Counted from the first letter of the stretch, positions 10,894 through 21,933 are shown. The stretch: DNA of 64,000 bases from Bathynomus jamesi (GCA_023014485.1 JAJOZX010000090.1:1496001-1560000); one strand, 5' to 3'. Translations and numbers: made by a program. Notes: generated by a model from the letters alone, not told the origin.

Positions 10894-11271
10894 TAGTGAT
10901 GTAGTCAAGACCACCATGGCTGAGACCAAGACCAGAAAAAAGGTCTCAAGACCAAAACTGAGACCATATGCAATTTTTGCATGTATTCAATATTGTGTTA
11001 ATGCCTAATTCCTTAGCTCTGTATTTCACATTCAGGAATAAAGATTCTAAAGAGGTTATCATGTGACATTTGCAAAATTTACTCATAATTTGTTCACAAA
11101 TTCATAGTTTGTGAAATTTCCAGCAGTTAACTGCCTACTTAAAACAAGATAAGTGTTCATTGAACTTGAGGAACATCAACATACTCAGCAGTGATGCAGT
11201 TAAAACCACCATGGCCAAGACTGAGACCAGAAAAAAAGGTCTTAAGACTGGTCTTGATTCCTACATCACTG
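10894..11271. mobile_element. hAT-like MITE with 8-bp duplication in the L2 LINE
   Basis: The inverted ends read TAGTGATGTAGTCAAGACC and CAGTGATGTAGGAATCAAGA. Exact 8-bp target duplications ATCAGTCA lie at 10886-10893 and 11272-11279. The 378-bp interior contains GAGACC-rich subterminal repeats and no ORF. Removal restores the reading of the L2 protein (DDAKFENKIK). Confidence 0.85.
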
Positions 11272-11833
11272 ATCAGTCATTATAAGTCCTAATTCCTTTG
11301 CTTTAGTATTTCTCTGAATTTCTTGTCCATTTGGATATAGTATTCCATGGATTTCAGGTCCTCCCTTCCTTTGTACCTTAATAGTTGAAATTTCTTAGTG
11401 TTAAATTTCATATTTTTGCCTTAGACCATTTGTAGGTTGTGTTCATGTCTGTCTGTAGAGATTCTATATCATCTGGGTTTCTTATTTTGTTAATAATTTT
11501 TGTGTCATCAGCAAAGGATGTTACTGTGCTGTCACTGGTAACTTCCTCAGCTATATCAATTGGCATAATTATTAGTAGTAATGGTGCTAATACTGTTCCT
11601 TGTGGTACTGAGCTATGGATGTCTGACTGATGAAACTATTCCTTGGACTGTGATGACTTTCTGCCACTCACTAAGGAAATTATAGGTACAGTGTACTGAG
11701 ACTGTACTCTCTACTATCTGCACATGTCCATTCCTAGAGGCATGTAGGTAGTTGAAAAATGCAGATGCTTGACATTCACTTAGAGAAAATATGAGAAAAA
11801 ATATAAATATAAAAAAATATACAGTATAAAGTA

Positions 11834-11902
11834 CAGTAAAAACTCTCTCTTTCATAGTCCACTATTTCATTTTCTTTATTTCACAGTACCCTAAATTACT
11901 CC

Positions 11903-11938
<36 letters not shown>

Positions 11939-12341
11939 GTAGGGTGACAGCCCAAACACTATTTTGTGGTAATATATAGAAATTCTCTATATTGTAATAT
12001 ATAGAATAATATATCGTGAAAACAGTATTTCACAATATATAGTGATATATCGTGAAAACAGTATTTCACAATATATAGAATGATATATCGTGAAAACAAT
12101 ATTTTGTAGTAATTCTCAGTCCCAATCTCACGAAATAATGAGGGTCTACTGTACAATTTATAGTACTGTAGTACATAAATAAAAACTGCAAAATAATTAT
12201 AAAAAAAAGAAAACAATTATGCAATTATAGGAAAATTACCAGTACATGATGGATGTTACATGACCAATTTTGTGTGGATAGTTGACATGTGATGTCATAG
12301 TTGTGCAGGTAGTTAACATGTGAATAGTCGAGAGTCAACTG
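11834..12341. mobile_element. Tigger-like MITE with TA duplication in the L2 LINE
   Basis: The ends are CAGTAAAAACTCTC on the left and, inverted, CAGTTGACTCTCGACTATTC on the right, each next to TA (11832-11833 and 12342-12343). The interior is non-coding and contains a long T run (about 11909-11934) and nearly three copies of a roughly 36-39 bp unit beginning GATATATCGTGAAAACAGTA (12.0-12.1 kb). Confidence 0.68.
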
Positions 12342-12599
12342 TATATCCATTTTTCTACTTTTCCTGTTATTCCCATATATTTTAGTTCGTGCTATGATTC
12401 CATGGTCACACTTGTTGGCAAAATCTTTGTATATCACATTGTAGATTTAATTGTTTTTTAGTGCATCAATGTTGTTATAGTGTTCCATCAGTTGTGATAG
12501 TCATGATCTTCCTGACTGGAATCCATGTTGGTTATCATTTCTTTTCTTTTTTTCTGAGTTTCCAAAAAGTCAGATTTTTTCTAATTATGCTTTCAAATA

Positions 12600-13180
12600 C
12601 AGTAAAATCCCACATAGTGTGGTAGTTGCATTCTTGGAAAATGCTGTGTCCTATGAAATCATGTCTTCTGAAGTATTAAGTCACTGGGAAATAGGGGGTT
12701 AGGTTCTTGGAGTCAGATTTTTTATAAATTATTTTGAAAATAATTTTTTGACAAGTACACACATTTAAGTACTCAAAATGGGTAATATTATTTATATTAT
12801 CATTTTTATAATAATAATAAACCTGTAAAAAATTTAATACAATATAAAAATAAACCTTTTTTTTTTACTTATATACCTTAATAAACAAACATGAGGAACT
12901 AATGGTAATGAATGGGGAGGGTGATGTTGGAAGGGAGGTGGGGTGAGTTTAATTGTGAGAGGCTTTAGAGTCATCTACCCCAAACTGCTCTGGCCTTATG
13001 AACCTTTCCATAATTAAGTTGAATAAATTGTTGTGAAACTGAAAGACCTTTCTGAGGCTTTATTCAACTTAATTCAGCAAAACATCAGAAGCAGACAGAA
13101 AATGGACTTATAACCCAACACATAGAACACAATAAAAACACAATATGTATATTATACATCATGTAAATTATGGTGTATCT
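12600..13180. other. AT-rich stretch starting with a second Tigger-like end
   Basis: It begins with TA then CAGTAAAATCCCACATAGTG, resembling the end of the element at 11834, but I cannot find the matching right end. An imperfect 16-bp inverted repeat (AATTAAGTTGAATAAA) lies around 13.01-13.07 kb. No coding signal is visible. Confidence 0.4.
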
Positions 13181-13194
13181 CTCTCCTGGGTCAT

Positions 13195-13605
13195 TCCATA
13201 GTGTCACTCGTAACATTTTGGAGCAACTTATTGCTACATTTCTCACCATATTTCTATTAATTATAGAGCAATTGAACTTTTCTTACTATTGGGTATTGAG
13301 GGATGGTCAATGAGCACAATGATGTGTGTTTCAGCTAAATCAGGCAAATACATTGTTTACAGCAAACGTCCAAAGTTACAGTGTCGCTCGTAACTGAAAT
13401 GCAGCTGGCACTTACACTTGTACTTACATTTGTCTGAATTCCTGTGAATTGTGGACATCTACGGGAAAAACGTATTATTCCTCATCAAAAGACAATAAAA
13501 TTTGCTGCAAATTGAGACCTAGCTCTACAATTTTAGCCCCCCCCGGGGAAATGTGTAGTAGTGTCACTCGTAACCAAAAAAAAGTGTTGCTCGTAACCAT
13601 GCGAT
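13195..13605 (+). repeat. Four direct copies of GTGTCRCTCGTAAC
   Basis: The word occurs at about 13200, 13381, 13561 and, as GTGTTGCTCGTAAC, 13585. The first is preceded by TGGGTCATTCCATA. This may be the subterminal region of an unidentified element; I can assign no family. Confidence 0.6.
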
Positions 13606-13714
13606 TCTGTGGACCAAGAATACAATATTTGCGCATTAAATGCACTCATACATAAATAATGAATAGCATAGTGGACACAATACACAAATATTATTGAAAT
13701 ATATTATATATTTA

Positions 13715-13758
<44 letters not shown>

Positions 13759-13764
13759 ATATAT
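13715..13764. repeat. (AT)n microsatellite
   Basis: TA repeats with TTA interruptions on the left flank of the foldback. Confidence 0.9.
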
Positions 13765-13802
13765 GGGAATGAACTCAGAATGGTTCCCTGAGGTTTTTTA
13801 TG

Positions 13803-14484
13803 ATACACACAGACCGTGCATGGAACAAGGAACTCTTCTAGGAAAATTAAATCCACTATAGTCTGAATAAGTAATGGTAAATGACTAATACTATAGTTTT
13901 TTCTTTTTCATGATGCTAGCCCGACGTGGGCAACGGGTCACTTGCAAAGCGGTCCCAAAAATATAGCTTCTCTCATCAGCTATCTGCAAAGCAGATAGGA
14001 TCCAGCTTTGGGACAGGATCTAGGGTTTAAAGCAGCCTAGCCCAGCTACATAAATTTAGAACCTCAATATAAGCAAAAGACTCGCTGCCTTCATGTCAGA
14101 TTGAAAGTGGACGCTCAATTCTGCCAGTTGAGGGTTAAGTTTTGGTTTTTGGCTAAAAATATAATAGTTACCCTTTTTCTTTGATGTATTCAATCTGATG
14201 TGAAGGCAGTGAGTCTTCTGCTTATATTGAGGTTCTAAATGTAGCTGGGCTTGGCTGCTTTAAACCCTAGATCCTGTCCCAAAGCTGGATCCTATCTGCT
14301 TTGCAGATAGCTGGTGAGAGAAGCTATATTTTTGGGACTGCTTTGCGAGTGACCCTGCCCACTCGGGCTAGCATCATGAAAAAGAAAAAACTATAGTATT
14401 TGTCATTTACCATTACTTATTCGGACTATAATGGATTTAATTTTCCTAGAAGAGTTCCTTGTTCCATGCATGGTCTGTGTGTAT
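13803..14484. repeat. Long foldback: about 300-bp inverted arms
   Basis: The left arm 13803-14103 and right arm 14190-14484 are near-identical reverse complements, with about 20 substitutions and small gaps, around an 86-base spacer. Both outer ends read ATACACACAGACC and abut (AT)n. No protein motif is present. The structure would form a long hairpin as RNA or single-stranded DNA and resembles foldback-type MITEs. Confidence 0.88.
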
Positions 14485-14669
14485 TATATATATATATATA
14501 AATAAATAAAAATCTTATATCCCATTCCATGCCTTCTGGCTCAACCAGGTTAAGTAACATACCAACATAATAAAAGTATTTGCCATGCCCTTTACCTGCA
14601 TAGTGCACTAGAACATATTTATAATACATAGTGCAATACAATACAATATTTACAATACATACTGGTAGT

Positions 14670-15429
14670 ATGGAGATGCAGTTAGTACATGTTCTTAGGA
14701 TAACACTGCTTCCACTCCCATGTGAAATGTGATCGTTGATCCTCAGCAGGTTTTGGAAGTAGGTGCAGGATTTTGCAGCCGTAAATAGTGTCTTTGTCTT
14801 CATTTGTTAGGAATTTAAATCCACCAGTAAATTTTCCGTCACGCTCATATTTCCTCATGTATGAAATGCAAAATTCAGTTTCGTAGCCTCTATATTTCTT
14901 TGTTTACAATTTGAGCGACATAAGATGTTTTTTCAGTGTATTTCACTATAACAAAGTCAGTAATTGAAGGCTCGTGCGTCACTGGAGGAAAATCTGTGGA
15001 TGACCTACCAACATTAGCATTAGCACTGTCCTCTTCACTGTCACTATTATCACTTGGTGAGGGCTCAACATCTGATATTGAAAAACTATCTATTACGGAT
15101 GCCTCTGAACTTTGAGCTTCTTCCACTGTGCTGGGGTTGGTTTCAAGAGGTTCGAGGTTGCACTCCTTTATTGGCAATGGGTCAATCGTGTTTTCAAAAA
15201 GAGTAACATCGTCGGATGCCAGGGACTTCACACAATGGCATTTCTGAATTTGTTTGGCAGTTCTGCAGTTGTCCCACAGCTCACTGTATGTAGGTAGCCT
15301 TGGAAGACTTGATTTCTTCCAAGTCCACATATAAACAGATGGTCTTGTTGGTAATTTTTTTGGCAACCTGGTATAAATCATTTGCAGTTTTGATGATCTC
15401 ACGTCCTTGCAGAACTCGACGATAAGCAT
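14670..15429 (-). pseudogene. Orphan transposon-like ORF, acidic linker, broken C-terminus
   Basis: An open frame of 179 residues runs from 15429 to a stop at 14890. The sequence continues recognisably after a one-base shift (RGYETEFCISYMRKYERDGK, then KILHLLPKPA). There is a basic N-terminal part, a central Ser/Asp/Glu-rich linker (about residues 95-140) and a C-terminal segment FVIVKYTEKTSYVAQIV. That last part looks like a small barrel-type domain found at the end of many transposon-encoded proteins of arthropods, but I cannot name the family. No partner ORF is seen upstream. It lies just upstream of the first visible host exon on the opposite strand. Confidence 0.45.
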
Positions 15430-15790
15430 TGTACTTCACAAAGGAATGAATCAAAAAGCATCACTGGTTGCTCCATGTTATTGCTGTTAAAGGTAGTATA
15501 CAGTGTTAATGCAGGGGATACCTACACTTAGAACTGCAATGTACTCAATCTATAATAAACATCCCTTCTATCTGTCCTCCTTCCACTGATCCTTTTAATG
15601 GTACATTACATTAAGAAAATGGTGAAAGTGTATACAATATACTGTAGTAGATATATTAACTGCAAGATCGACATTGTGTAAACTACAGTATCCACCAAAA
15701 TCGTAAATTATTGGAATGTTGCCTAGACTTTTGGCTAGAACTGTATAATGGCATTTAAATTATTTCATAAAACTTTCCTCCCTTTTTTAG
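15430..15790. other. Probable intron or upstream region of the host gene
   Basis: AT-rich, ending in the pyrimidine-rich acceptor CTCCCTTTTTTAG at 15790. I found no further exon here. Confidence 0.5.
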
Positions 15791-15965
15791 ATTGGTGGTT
15801 TCAGACTCTGCCACTCGTGACCTTTGGCTCAACGCTTTTGGAACGACCTTCCGCCGTGAGGGGTCCATGTTTAGAGGGAATCCTCCCCTAGACTATATAA
15901 AACCTGTTCCACAAAATGCGGTGGAATCAGCTCACATGTCGTCCTTTCATATCGAAATTACTAAG
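15791..15965 (+). CDS. Host gene exon A (first visible)
   Basis: Acceptor TTTTTTAG, donor AAG|GTAATT. The exon starts with the last base of a split codon and then encodes 58 residues containing DSATRDLWLNAFGTTFRREG and ending IEITK in phase 0. The composition is that of a folded, soluble protein. The preceding exon, which must end with two bases of a codon, was not located. Confidence 0.8.
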
Positions 15966-16112
15966 GTAATTGTATTATTACAGTCCCCACACACACCCCA
16001 GCATAAATGTGTGCGTGCGTGCGTGCGTGCTTCAAAATGTATGTCTGGATTCCTATATTAATATTGCACACAGAGCAAGAAACATAACGTCAACCACGCC
16101 TGATGTCTCTTC

Positions 16113-16268
16113 TTAACAAATTCACTGCCGATTTTATATTGGGCATCACTCAAAAACTGATTTTGTGATTTTGGTTTTTATGTTTAGCCGGAAGATGCCA
16201 AGTGGTGGCATTGGCCACTGAGAATAAGACAGGATGCCAAATGGTGTCGTTGGCAGTGAATGTGTTAA
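16113..16268. mobile_element. piggyBac-like MITE (156 bp) in intron A
   Basis: TTAACAAATTCACTGCC and, inverted, TTAACACATTCACTGCC form the ends with the TTAA target duplicated. Internal repeats GATGCCAARTGGTG occur twice. There is no coding capacity. Confidence 0.78.
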
Positions 16269-16838
16269 AATTTATTTTAATTGTTTTGAGTAATGCATTC
16301 TTCTGTGAACAATAAATGAAACTTAAGATGTACTTTAATCTTCTTGTGTCCTGGAGTCCTTCTGTCAGACTCTTATTGGAGAAAGTTGGTGATATCTAAA
16401 TTATACCTAAAAACATTTTGAAAATGTTTTTATCATATCACATTTACCATAATTCCACATCCACAACCCCCAAAACCAATTCCTTTAATCTTTCTTTGTA
16501 CTCTTATCTTTCTATGCTAGGAATAAGTTTGGTTGCTGTATTTTGCACACTTTTAAACATATCTATAACCTGCCTATGGTTAGGCAAGGCAGTCGTGTAT
16601 ATCCTACTATATTGTCATCATTGTTTTAGCCCTGCAGAACCAATATAATACAGGCAGTTTCGGATTTTAATGAATTCTGCTACTTCAACCATTGACAGTG
16701 TGTTTGGGTAGGTATAGGTTTAATCCAGGGAATAGTGATGAAACAGACTGCAAAAATAGGTCGTCCCACAAATCACTAAAGAATTAAGGATTAATGAATT
16801 TAGTTTGAATAATAAGTTTTGCACCTTTTTATTCACAG
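16269..16838. other. Rest of intron A
   Basis: AT-rich, ending in the acceptor TTTTTATTCACAG. I see no identifiable feature. Confidence 0.6.
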
Positions 16839-16895
16839 GTGAAGATTCAAGGAAATTTCCCGAATGGTCCTCTGAGAGTAAAATTAAAGCAGGAG
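16839..16895 (+). CDS. Host gene exon B
   Basis: 57 bp, phase 0 to 0, encoding VKIQGNFPNGPLRVKLKQE. Acceptor TTCACAG, donor GAG|GTTAGT. It is short but fits the phase on both sides. Confidence 0.82.
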
Positions 16896-17159
16896 GTTAG
16901 TTATTATATAAGAATAAATACAGGTTTTATTTGCTTTAAACTGATGATAGATTGAGAAATAGTGAAGAATAGTTTTTCTTTAAAATAACTGGAACTCCCT
17001 AAAAAGGAGTCAGATGTTTATTAGAAGCTTCTATTTTTTGTTCCTTTCCTTTTTAACATTATTGGGAATGGTAATTGTGTTCTGGCCAAAATGTTCGGAA
17101 ACTGGAAATAAATATCAGGTTTTTCTCAGCTTTTGATTTCTGTATAATTTATTTTTCAG

Positions 17160-17258
17160 TGTCAGAAATTGGCTTATTTTACATTGCTTCATTATGGTTC
17201 AGGAACGACGGAACACGACGTAACAGAAATGGATTTGAAGTTTACAGTTTCTGAAAGG
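17160..17258 (+). CDS. Host gene exon C
   Basis: 99 bp, phase 0 to 0, with acceptor TTATTTTTCAG and donor AGG|GTGAGA. It encodes 33 residues including LAYFTLLHYGSGTTEHDV. Confidence 0.82.
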
Positions 17259-17481
17259 GTGAGATGAATGAGCTATCTTTCTGGTCATGTTGTGTCCTCC
17301 ATGGAGAGACTCCCTATAATAGTACATTAATTTTTATTTAATGTAAATTGAATGTCCCCAAGCTAATTCCTGGTGTCTCATTTATTAAATTATATTTTAG
17401 TAGTAAATCCAGATATTGACTAGCAAACGGAATGAACCAAATATGAAAGAGAAAATTATTTACTTGCCAATGAAAGGTTGA

Positions 17482-17483
<2 letters not shown>

Positions 17484-17533
<50 letters not shown>

Positions 17534-17546
17534 ACACACACACACT
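17484..17546. repeat. (CA)n microsatellite
   Basis: About 30 CA units with one interruption in intron C. Confidence 0.97.
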
Positions 17547-17704
17547 ATTAACCATCTATTCTATTTAACTGTCATTCAAACCCTCATAAAGTAAGTAACA
17601 TACATACATACAAAAATTGTGTTCCTTCTCTTCTTCACTACCTCCTGTCTTCCGCATCCAAGCAATTTTTACCTTCTCACCTCAGTCCATTGGGAGATGA
17701 TATA

Positions 17705-17907
17705 CAGGGCTATTCAAAATTATTCATCCGATTTCAACTGAGAATACTTCCGTACCTATCAACCGTGCATCAACTGGGCATACACCACATGAAAGAGGAA
17801 ATCTCCGAGTTTTACAAGATCACCGCGAGAGGGCTCCAAAGTCACGCCGTGGCCTAGCCTAGCAACAAACAGTCAGTGTGAAAATGGCGTTCGCACAGCA
17901 GAAGGCG
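17705..17907 (+). mobile_element. 5' end of a mariner/Tc1-like element, truncated
   Basis: Starting after TA, CAGGGCTATTCAAAATTATT looks like a Tc1/mariner terminus. A start codon at 17884 opens MAFAQQKA, a common beginning of one transposase group. The element stops abruptly at 17907, where the next Tc1 begins. Confidence 0.5.
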
Positions 17908-18975
17908 TTAATTACTTAATACTGTGTGTGTCCATCTTTTGCTTGAATGACTTCAATGATTCGTTTTGGATATTTTTCTACAAGGTTTTAACATCTCTCA
18001 GTAAAAATCTTAGCCCATTCTTCTGAAGAAAATTGTTGCAATTCATTCAGATTGAAGGGTTTCTCTTGCAGACAACTTTTTTCAAATCCAACCATAAATT
18101 CTCGATTAAATTGAGATCTGAGCTTTGACTGGACCTTCGAGAAGCTTGAAATTCTTTTGTTGAAGCCATTTCATAGTGGTCTTACTTTTATGTTTTGGAT
18201 CATTTTCTTGTTTCAGTACCCAATTGCGACCTATTCGCAACTCGATCTAAAGGCAATACATTTTCTTCTTCGATGTTTTTTCCTCGAATGCAGTGTTTGA
18301 CTTTCACCAAACATACAGTTGCTTGTTCAGTAATAATTCAATTTTGGTCTCATCATTCCAGAGAACTTTCTTCCAGAATACAAATCGATTATTTTGTTGA
18401 TCTTTGGCGTACTTTAAACGAACTTCTTTGTGCGCTTTTCGGAGCAGAGCTTTTCTTCGTGCATCTCTTCCATACTGACCATTCTTTCTCAATGTACGAC
18501 TTATAGTAGAGAGATGTACACCGATCTTAAACAGTCTTGATGTTTGGCAAATATCACCTGCAGTTACTGGTGGATTCGCAGCAGCCATTCTTTCAATCCG
18601 TCTATGTATACATTTTGAAATCTTGCAAGGTCTTCCACACCTTGGTAGAGTTTTGATTATTCCAAAACCTTTCCATTTCTTTGTAACTGCAGCAACCGTC
18701 ATAAATGGAATTCGAAGTTTTTCTTCTATCTTCCTATAACTATTTCCAGACTCGTGTGCAGCAATAACAGATTCCTTAAGATCTGTAGACAATACTTTAC
18801 CATGACGACCCATTGCTTACTAATGGCTCGTACACTCATTTGTCTTCCATGAAGATTCACAGAAAATTCTAGAATTCAGAATTGCTAAGTCTCTAGTCAA
18901 TAAACAGCCAACTACTGATAAAAATTTTAAATTCTTCAATCCTAAGGTGGACACACAAAGTATTAGATAATTTTG
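17908..18975 (-). mobile_element. Tc1-like DNA transposon remnant
   Basis: Inverted words at 17908-17937 and 18944-18972 (AAGRTGGACACACA followed by AGTATTA) bracket a Tc1 transposase gene on the minus strand. The true outer ends are not certain; the left one is fused to the fragment ending at 17907. Confidence 0.7.
17925..18813 (-). pseudogene. Tc1 transposase pseudogene
   Basis: It starts at 18813 with MGRHGKVLSTDLKESVIAAH. Next come the paired helix-turn-helix region (SYRKIEEKLRIPFMTVAAVT), a GRP linker (RCGRPCKISK) and the first catalytic aspartate in VLWNDETKIEL. The protein then breaks (stop after LYVW at 18304) and a central segment is missing. The second aspartate follows in KQENDPKHKSKT, and the third region is degraded (expected NLIENLW). 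It is a DD34E-type Tc1 family member, inactive. Confidence 0.85.
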
Positions 18976-19781
18976 TAAATAAATGTACGAAAACTCTTGC
19001 ATTTTAACTTTTTAATTTTCCTCAAATTCTTTGAGTTTTTACATTATATGTTGTAGTTAAACTATTTTTTTGTTAAATTTTTTCAAACAAACGGTGAACT
19101 TTTAGTAACTATTCTGTGTATGGTACAAAAGATAAGGACGGATATAACTGAAATACTTCTTTGTACTAATAAATTATGAGCGCCAATGTATAGGTTTAGA
19201 AATACGTTATGGTATCCATCCATGTTTCTAATTATTGTGGACTCGTTTTGACATAGAGATGCTATTGGATTATAGATTTTGAGTAATTGTTCTTAGCATT
19301 GCTCTGAAGATGATGATGATTATTAAAGTCTGGGTGATGGAAGTAAATTTGTGTAGATATTCGTGGATTTTGTTTCAAAGATTAGAGAGAGAAGTGTACT
19401 TGAAAAATACAATGTAAAATCGTGACATTCAATTTAAAATATATCACACCCTTTAATTTATAAATAGCGCTTAATATAAAATTTCTACAAACCTGCTAAA
19501 CCAAATCTTCAACAACAGCTACTGGGTGTGCATCATTTATTTAATGTACGTGTTTAATTGTGAAATTCATTCCATGTATGTGTATATATATATCATTCCA
19601 TATATAAATGTCCAAGTTGGTCGAACATTTGCAAGTTTTTGTCCCTGACCATTTTTAACTAGTAGGTCGAACAGGCTATATATTTTTTATTTTCAAATAT
19701 TTAATCACTTCCACTTGTGTTAAAAGGGGGGGGTATAAGAAAGTTTAGATAAAGCTTTTTTTTTAATTGTATACAAGGGCT

Positions 19782-20240
19782 AATTCTTCTTCCGCAGCCT
19801 TATTAGCCCACTTCTATGTGGGGTCGCTGTTGCAGATCCTTCTTCTTCATTCACTTCTGTCTTGAGCCACCTCTTCCTACAGTCCCTTATCACTATCTTT
19901 CTTCAGTCCATCCCGCCACCTCATCTTAGGTCTACCTCTTCTTCTCGTGTCTGGAATTTCCATCCTCAGCATCCGTCGTCCCACATACTACTACTCCCTC
20001 CTCTGGACATGCCCAATGCCCATACCATCTCAATCTCTCTTCCTGTGCCTTCTTGGAGATTTCCGTTACTTTTGTTGTTCCTCTTGTTATAATGGATCTG
20101 CATTCATAAGGTTTTGGCAAAAGTTTTACGGCCGGATGCCCTTCCTGCCGCCAACCCTCCTCCTTTCTCCGGGCTTGGGACTGGCTGAGACTTGGGCTGG
20201 CTTGCCCACTCCCAGGCGGAGTGTTAATTATTCATGATTA
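19782..20240 (-). pseudogene. LINE 3' end with GGGCATCCGGCCGTAAAAC leader
   Basis: On the minus strand the frame from 20120 reads KAQEERLRWYGHWACPEE and later DAEDGNSRHEKKR, which is the C-terminal signature (RLRWYGHV..., DTRRRGRP) of a LINE reverse transcriptase, probably RTE-like. Directly upstream on the same strand is GGCAGGAAGGGCATCCGGCC, a word I remember from many invertebrate retroelements and SINEs. The copy is heavily 5'-truncated and lies in intron C. Confidence 0.7.
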
Positions 20241-20826
20241 TTCTTTCGAATTTCACCGCTTTGGAAATTTTAATTAAAAAAAAAAGTCGGTCATATAAGT
20301 CGTGTCTCATGCTTCCTCAGACTTTATACACCCTTTGATTTGTTTTAGGCTACGTTACGCTAGTTTAGGCTCATCCGAGTTAACTTAAGCTAACTTCAAT
20401 AAAGTAGGTCATATAAGAAAAACCTACTTATTTACAAAGTTTGACCTAATTGGTAAAAACCGTGGCTTACTATTAGAGCTATGTGGGGATTTAGGCATAT
20501 ATAATAATTATATATAGCTATGTCACTTTTAGCTTAGCATTTTACTTCTGTTCTGTTGTGATAGGCAGACAGGCATACTGATAGACAGTTTTCTGTTGTT
20601 TGTATTTAATCTTAAAACATGTGAAAATTGCTAATAATAAACAGATCATGTGCATAAAATAATACGAAAACAGTCTCACCAGTAGTAGCTTTTGAAAATT
20701 GAAGTTCCTGATTTTTCTTTCTAAAAAAGATCATAAGTGACCAAGATGCTGATTTTTGTAGGCTGCTTATGAACGTATTTTTATCTGATCTGTAAATTCT
20801 AATTTCATGTTTGTGTTGTCTGTCAG

Positions 20827-20970
20827 GGCCTAAAAGACTGGATTGTATTGAAAATTAGTTCGGATAAGAAGATAGGGAAGTTGCTGAAGTTTTTGGGCAA
20901 AGCAACTTTTTGGTGCATGACAGATTTGACACAGCTATTTTCAGTGAACCAAGAAGGAACCGTCACCAAG
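20827..20970 (+). CDS. Host gene exon D
   Basis: 144 bp, phase 0 to 0, acceptor GTTGTCTGTCAG, donor AAG|GTGAGT. It encodes 48 residues beginning GLKDWIVLKISSDKK and including FLGKATFWCMTDLTQLF. Confidence 0.84.
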
Positions 20971-21304
20971 GTGAGTAACCTTAAGTCCCCTACTTTTGGA
21001 TCTTTCCCATTTTGTGTACGTTCAAAGATCGGATTTTGCAGACCATGTGAAATGATCGCTTATGAGCCGAAGTCCATTCTTATTGTGATTCCTTAATCAA
21101 AACTACATCACTATAAGACGGGAACAGACAGCTTTGCTGTTGTCTTTTGTTGGATGGTATAACAATGTACTCGGGTAATATAGAATAGTGCCCAGTCATT
21201 TCCTACCCAAGTTCCTCAGATTTGGGTACGAATTCTGACTGATGACTTAACCATGTTCCATTACTCATTGGCTAAAGCGGAATAATAATAATTAAATTCC
21301 GAAG

Positions 21305-21516
21305 GTGTTTAGGGACGAGGACCTTCACTCCGTTGTGGAGCTTGAGCTGAATGTGAAACGGGAGCCGACTGCAATTTGGGTCCCGATTGGTATCATGACT
21401 GGGGATTTCCTACCTTATATTTTGGATCCCAAGACACTTACCTCATTCTTTGGTATGATCACCAACACAAATTCAGGCAACCAGGACATTTATCTAGCTG
21501 AAATGGCAACGCACAG
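21305..21516 (+). CDS. Host gene exon E
   Basis: 212 bp. The acceptor (AAATTCCGAAG) has a weak pyrimidine tract but is the only AG that keeps the frame; an alternative at 21312 runs into a stop. It encodes 70 residues with VVELELNVKREPTAIWVPIG and ends with two bases of an arginine codon at CAG|GTAGGT. Confidence 0.8.
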
Positions 21517-21731
21517 GTAGGTCAAACTCCACTGCTTGTATAATAATGTATATGCGTGACAATTTAGGTACTTAAACTTCGTTATCTTTTTGGAGATTTA
21601 TTATGTTCCTCTCAACTTTTTATCAAAAACTTTCTCTGTTTTCCTTACTAGAGATACTTTTTTTTTTACTCAATCCGTTCTCTGATTGGCCATTTATAGA
21701 ATGTTTTATTCTGTTTAAATTGTCTCTGCAG

Positions 21732-21933
21732 GCTTTTGAACGAGTCAAGCCCTTCAAAACCTCAGATTATGGAGATTGAAGTGTATCATTCAAGGCATTT
21801 CATGTTCTCTGCACTCCACCTGTACATGGACAGCCCTTCTGATGGGAGATCTTTGGTAGCATTGGCACACACTATCGATCTGAACACTATTCCATCACCA
21901 ACAGGATTAAAATATAACATTGGCTCTCAATTG
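21732..21933 (+). CDS. Host gene exon F
   Basis: 202 bp. Acceptor TCTCTGCAG; the first base completes the split arginine codon. It encodes IEVYHSRHFMFSALHLYMD and ends GSQL at TTG|GTAAGA, phase 0. The next exon in phase lies 7.4 kb downstream. Confidence 0.84.

Larger units (their letters stand above)
8330..12599 (-). pseudogene. L2-type LINE, split by four insertions
   Basis: On the minus strand, order 5' to 3': IIRKNL and DFANKCDHGIIART (12.6-12.35 kb), NYLHASRNGH (about 11.75 kb), an APLLLIIM-type motif with catalytic FADDTK (about 11.5 kb), KRITGQILRTFKRKDMNIM and PKLEYCSVL (10.85-10.73 kb), DISQLEGIQRSF and CKELNYWERLCELNL (9.1-8.95 kb), RGPRLFNQLP-type remnants (8.6-8.5 kb). The motifs match the L2 clade. 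Removing the elements at 8692-8904, 9128-10728, 10894-11271 and 11834-12341 makes the remnants follow one another; for example PKLEYCSVL runs on into NITHTKKKDIS. The right edge abuts a TA followed by a CAGTAAAATCCC end at 12600. Single-base frameshifts remain. Confidence 0.85.

Noticed and set aside
16418..16660. A further LINE fragment in intron A
   Set aside because: Some wording recalls LINE C-termini, but no run of conserved residues could be defended.
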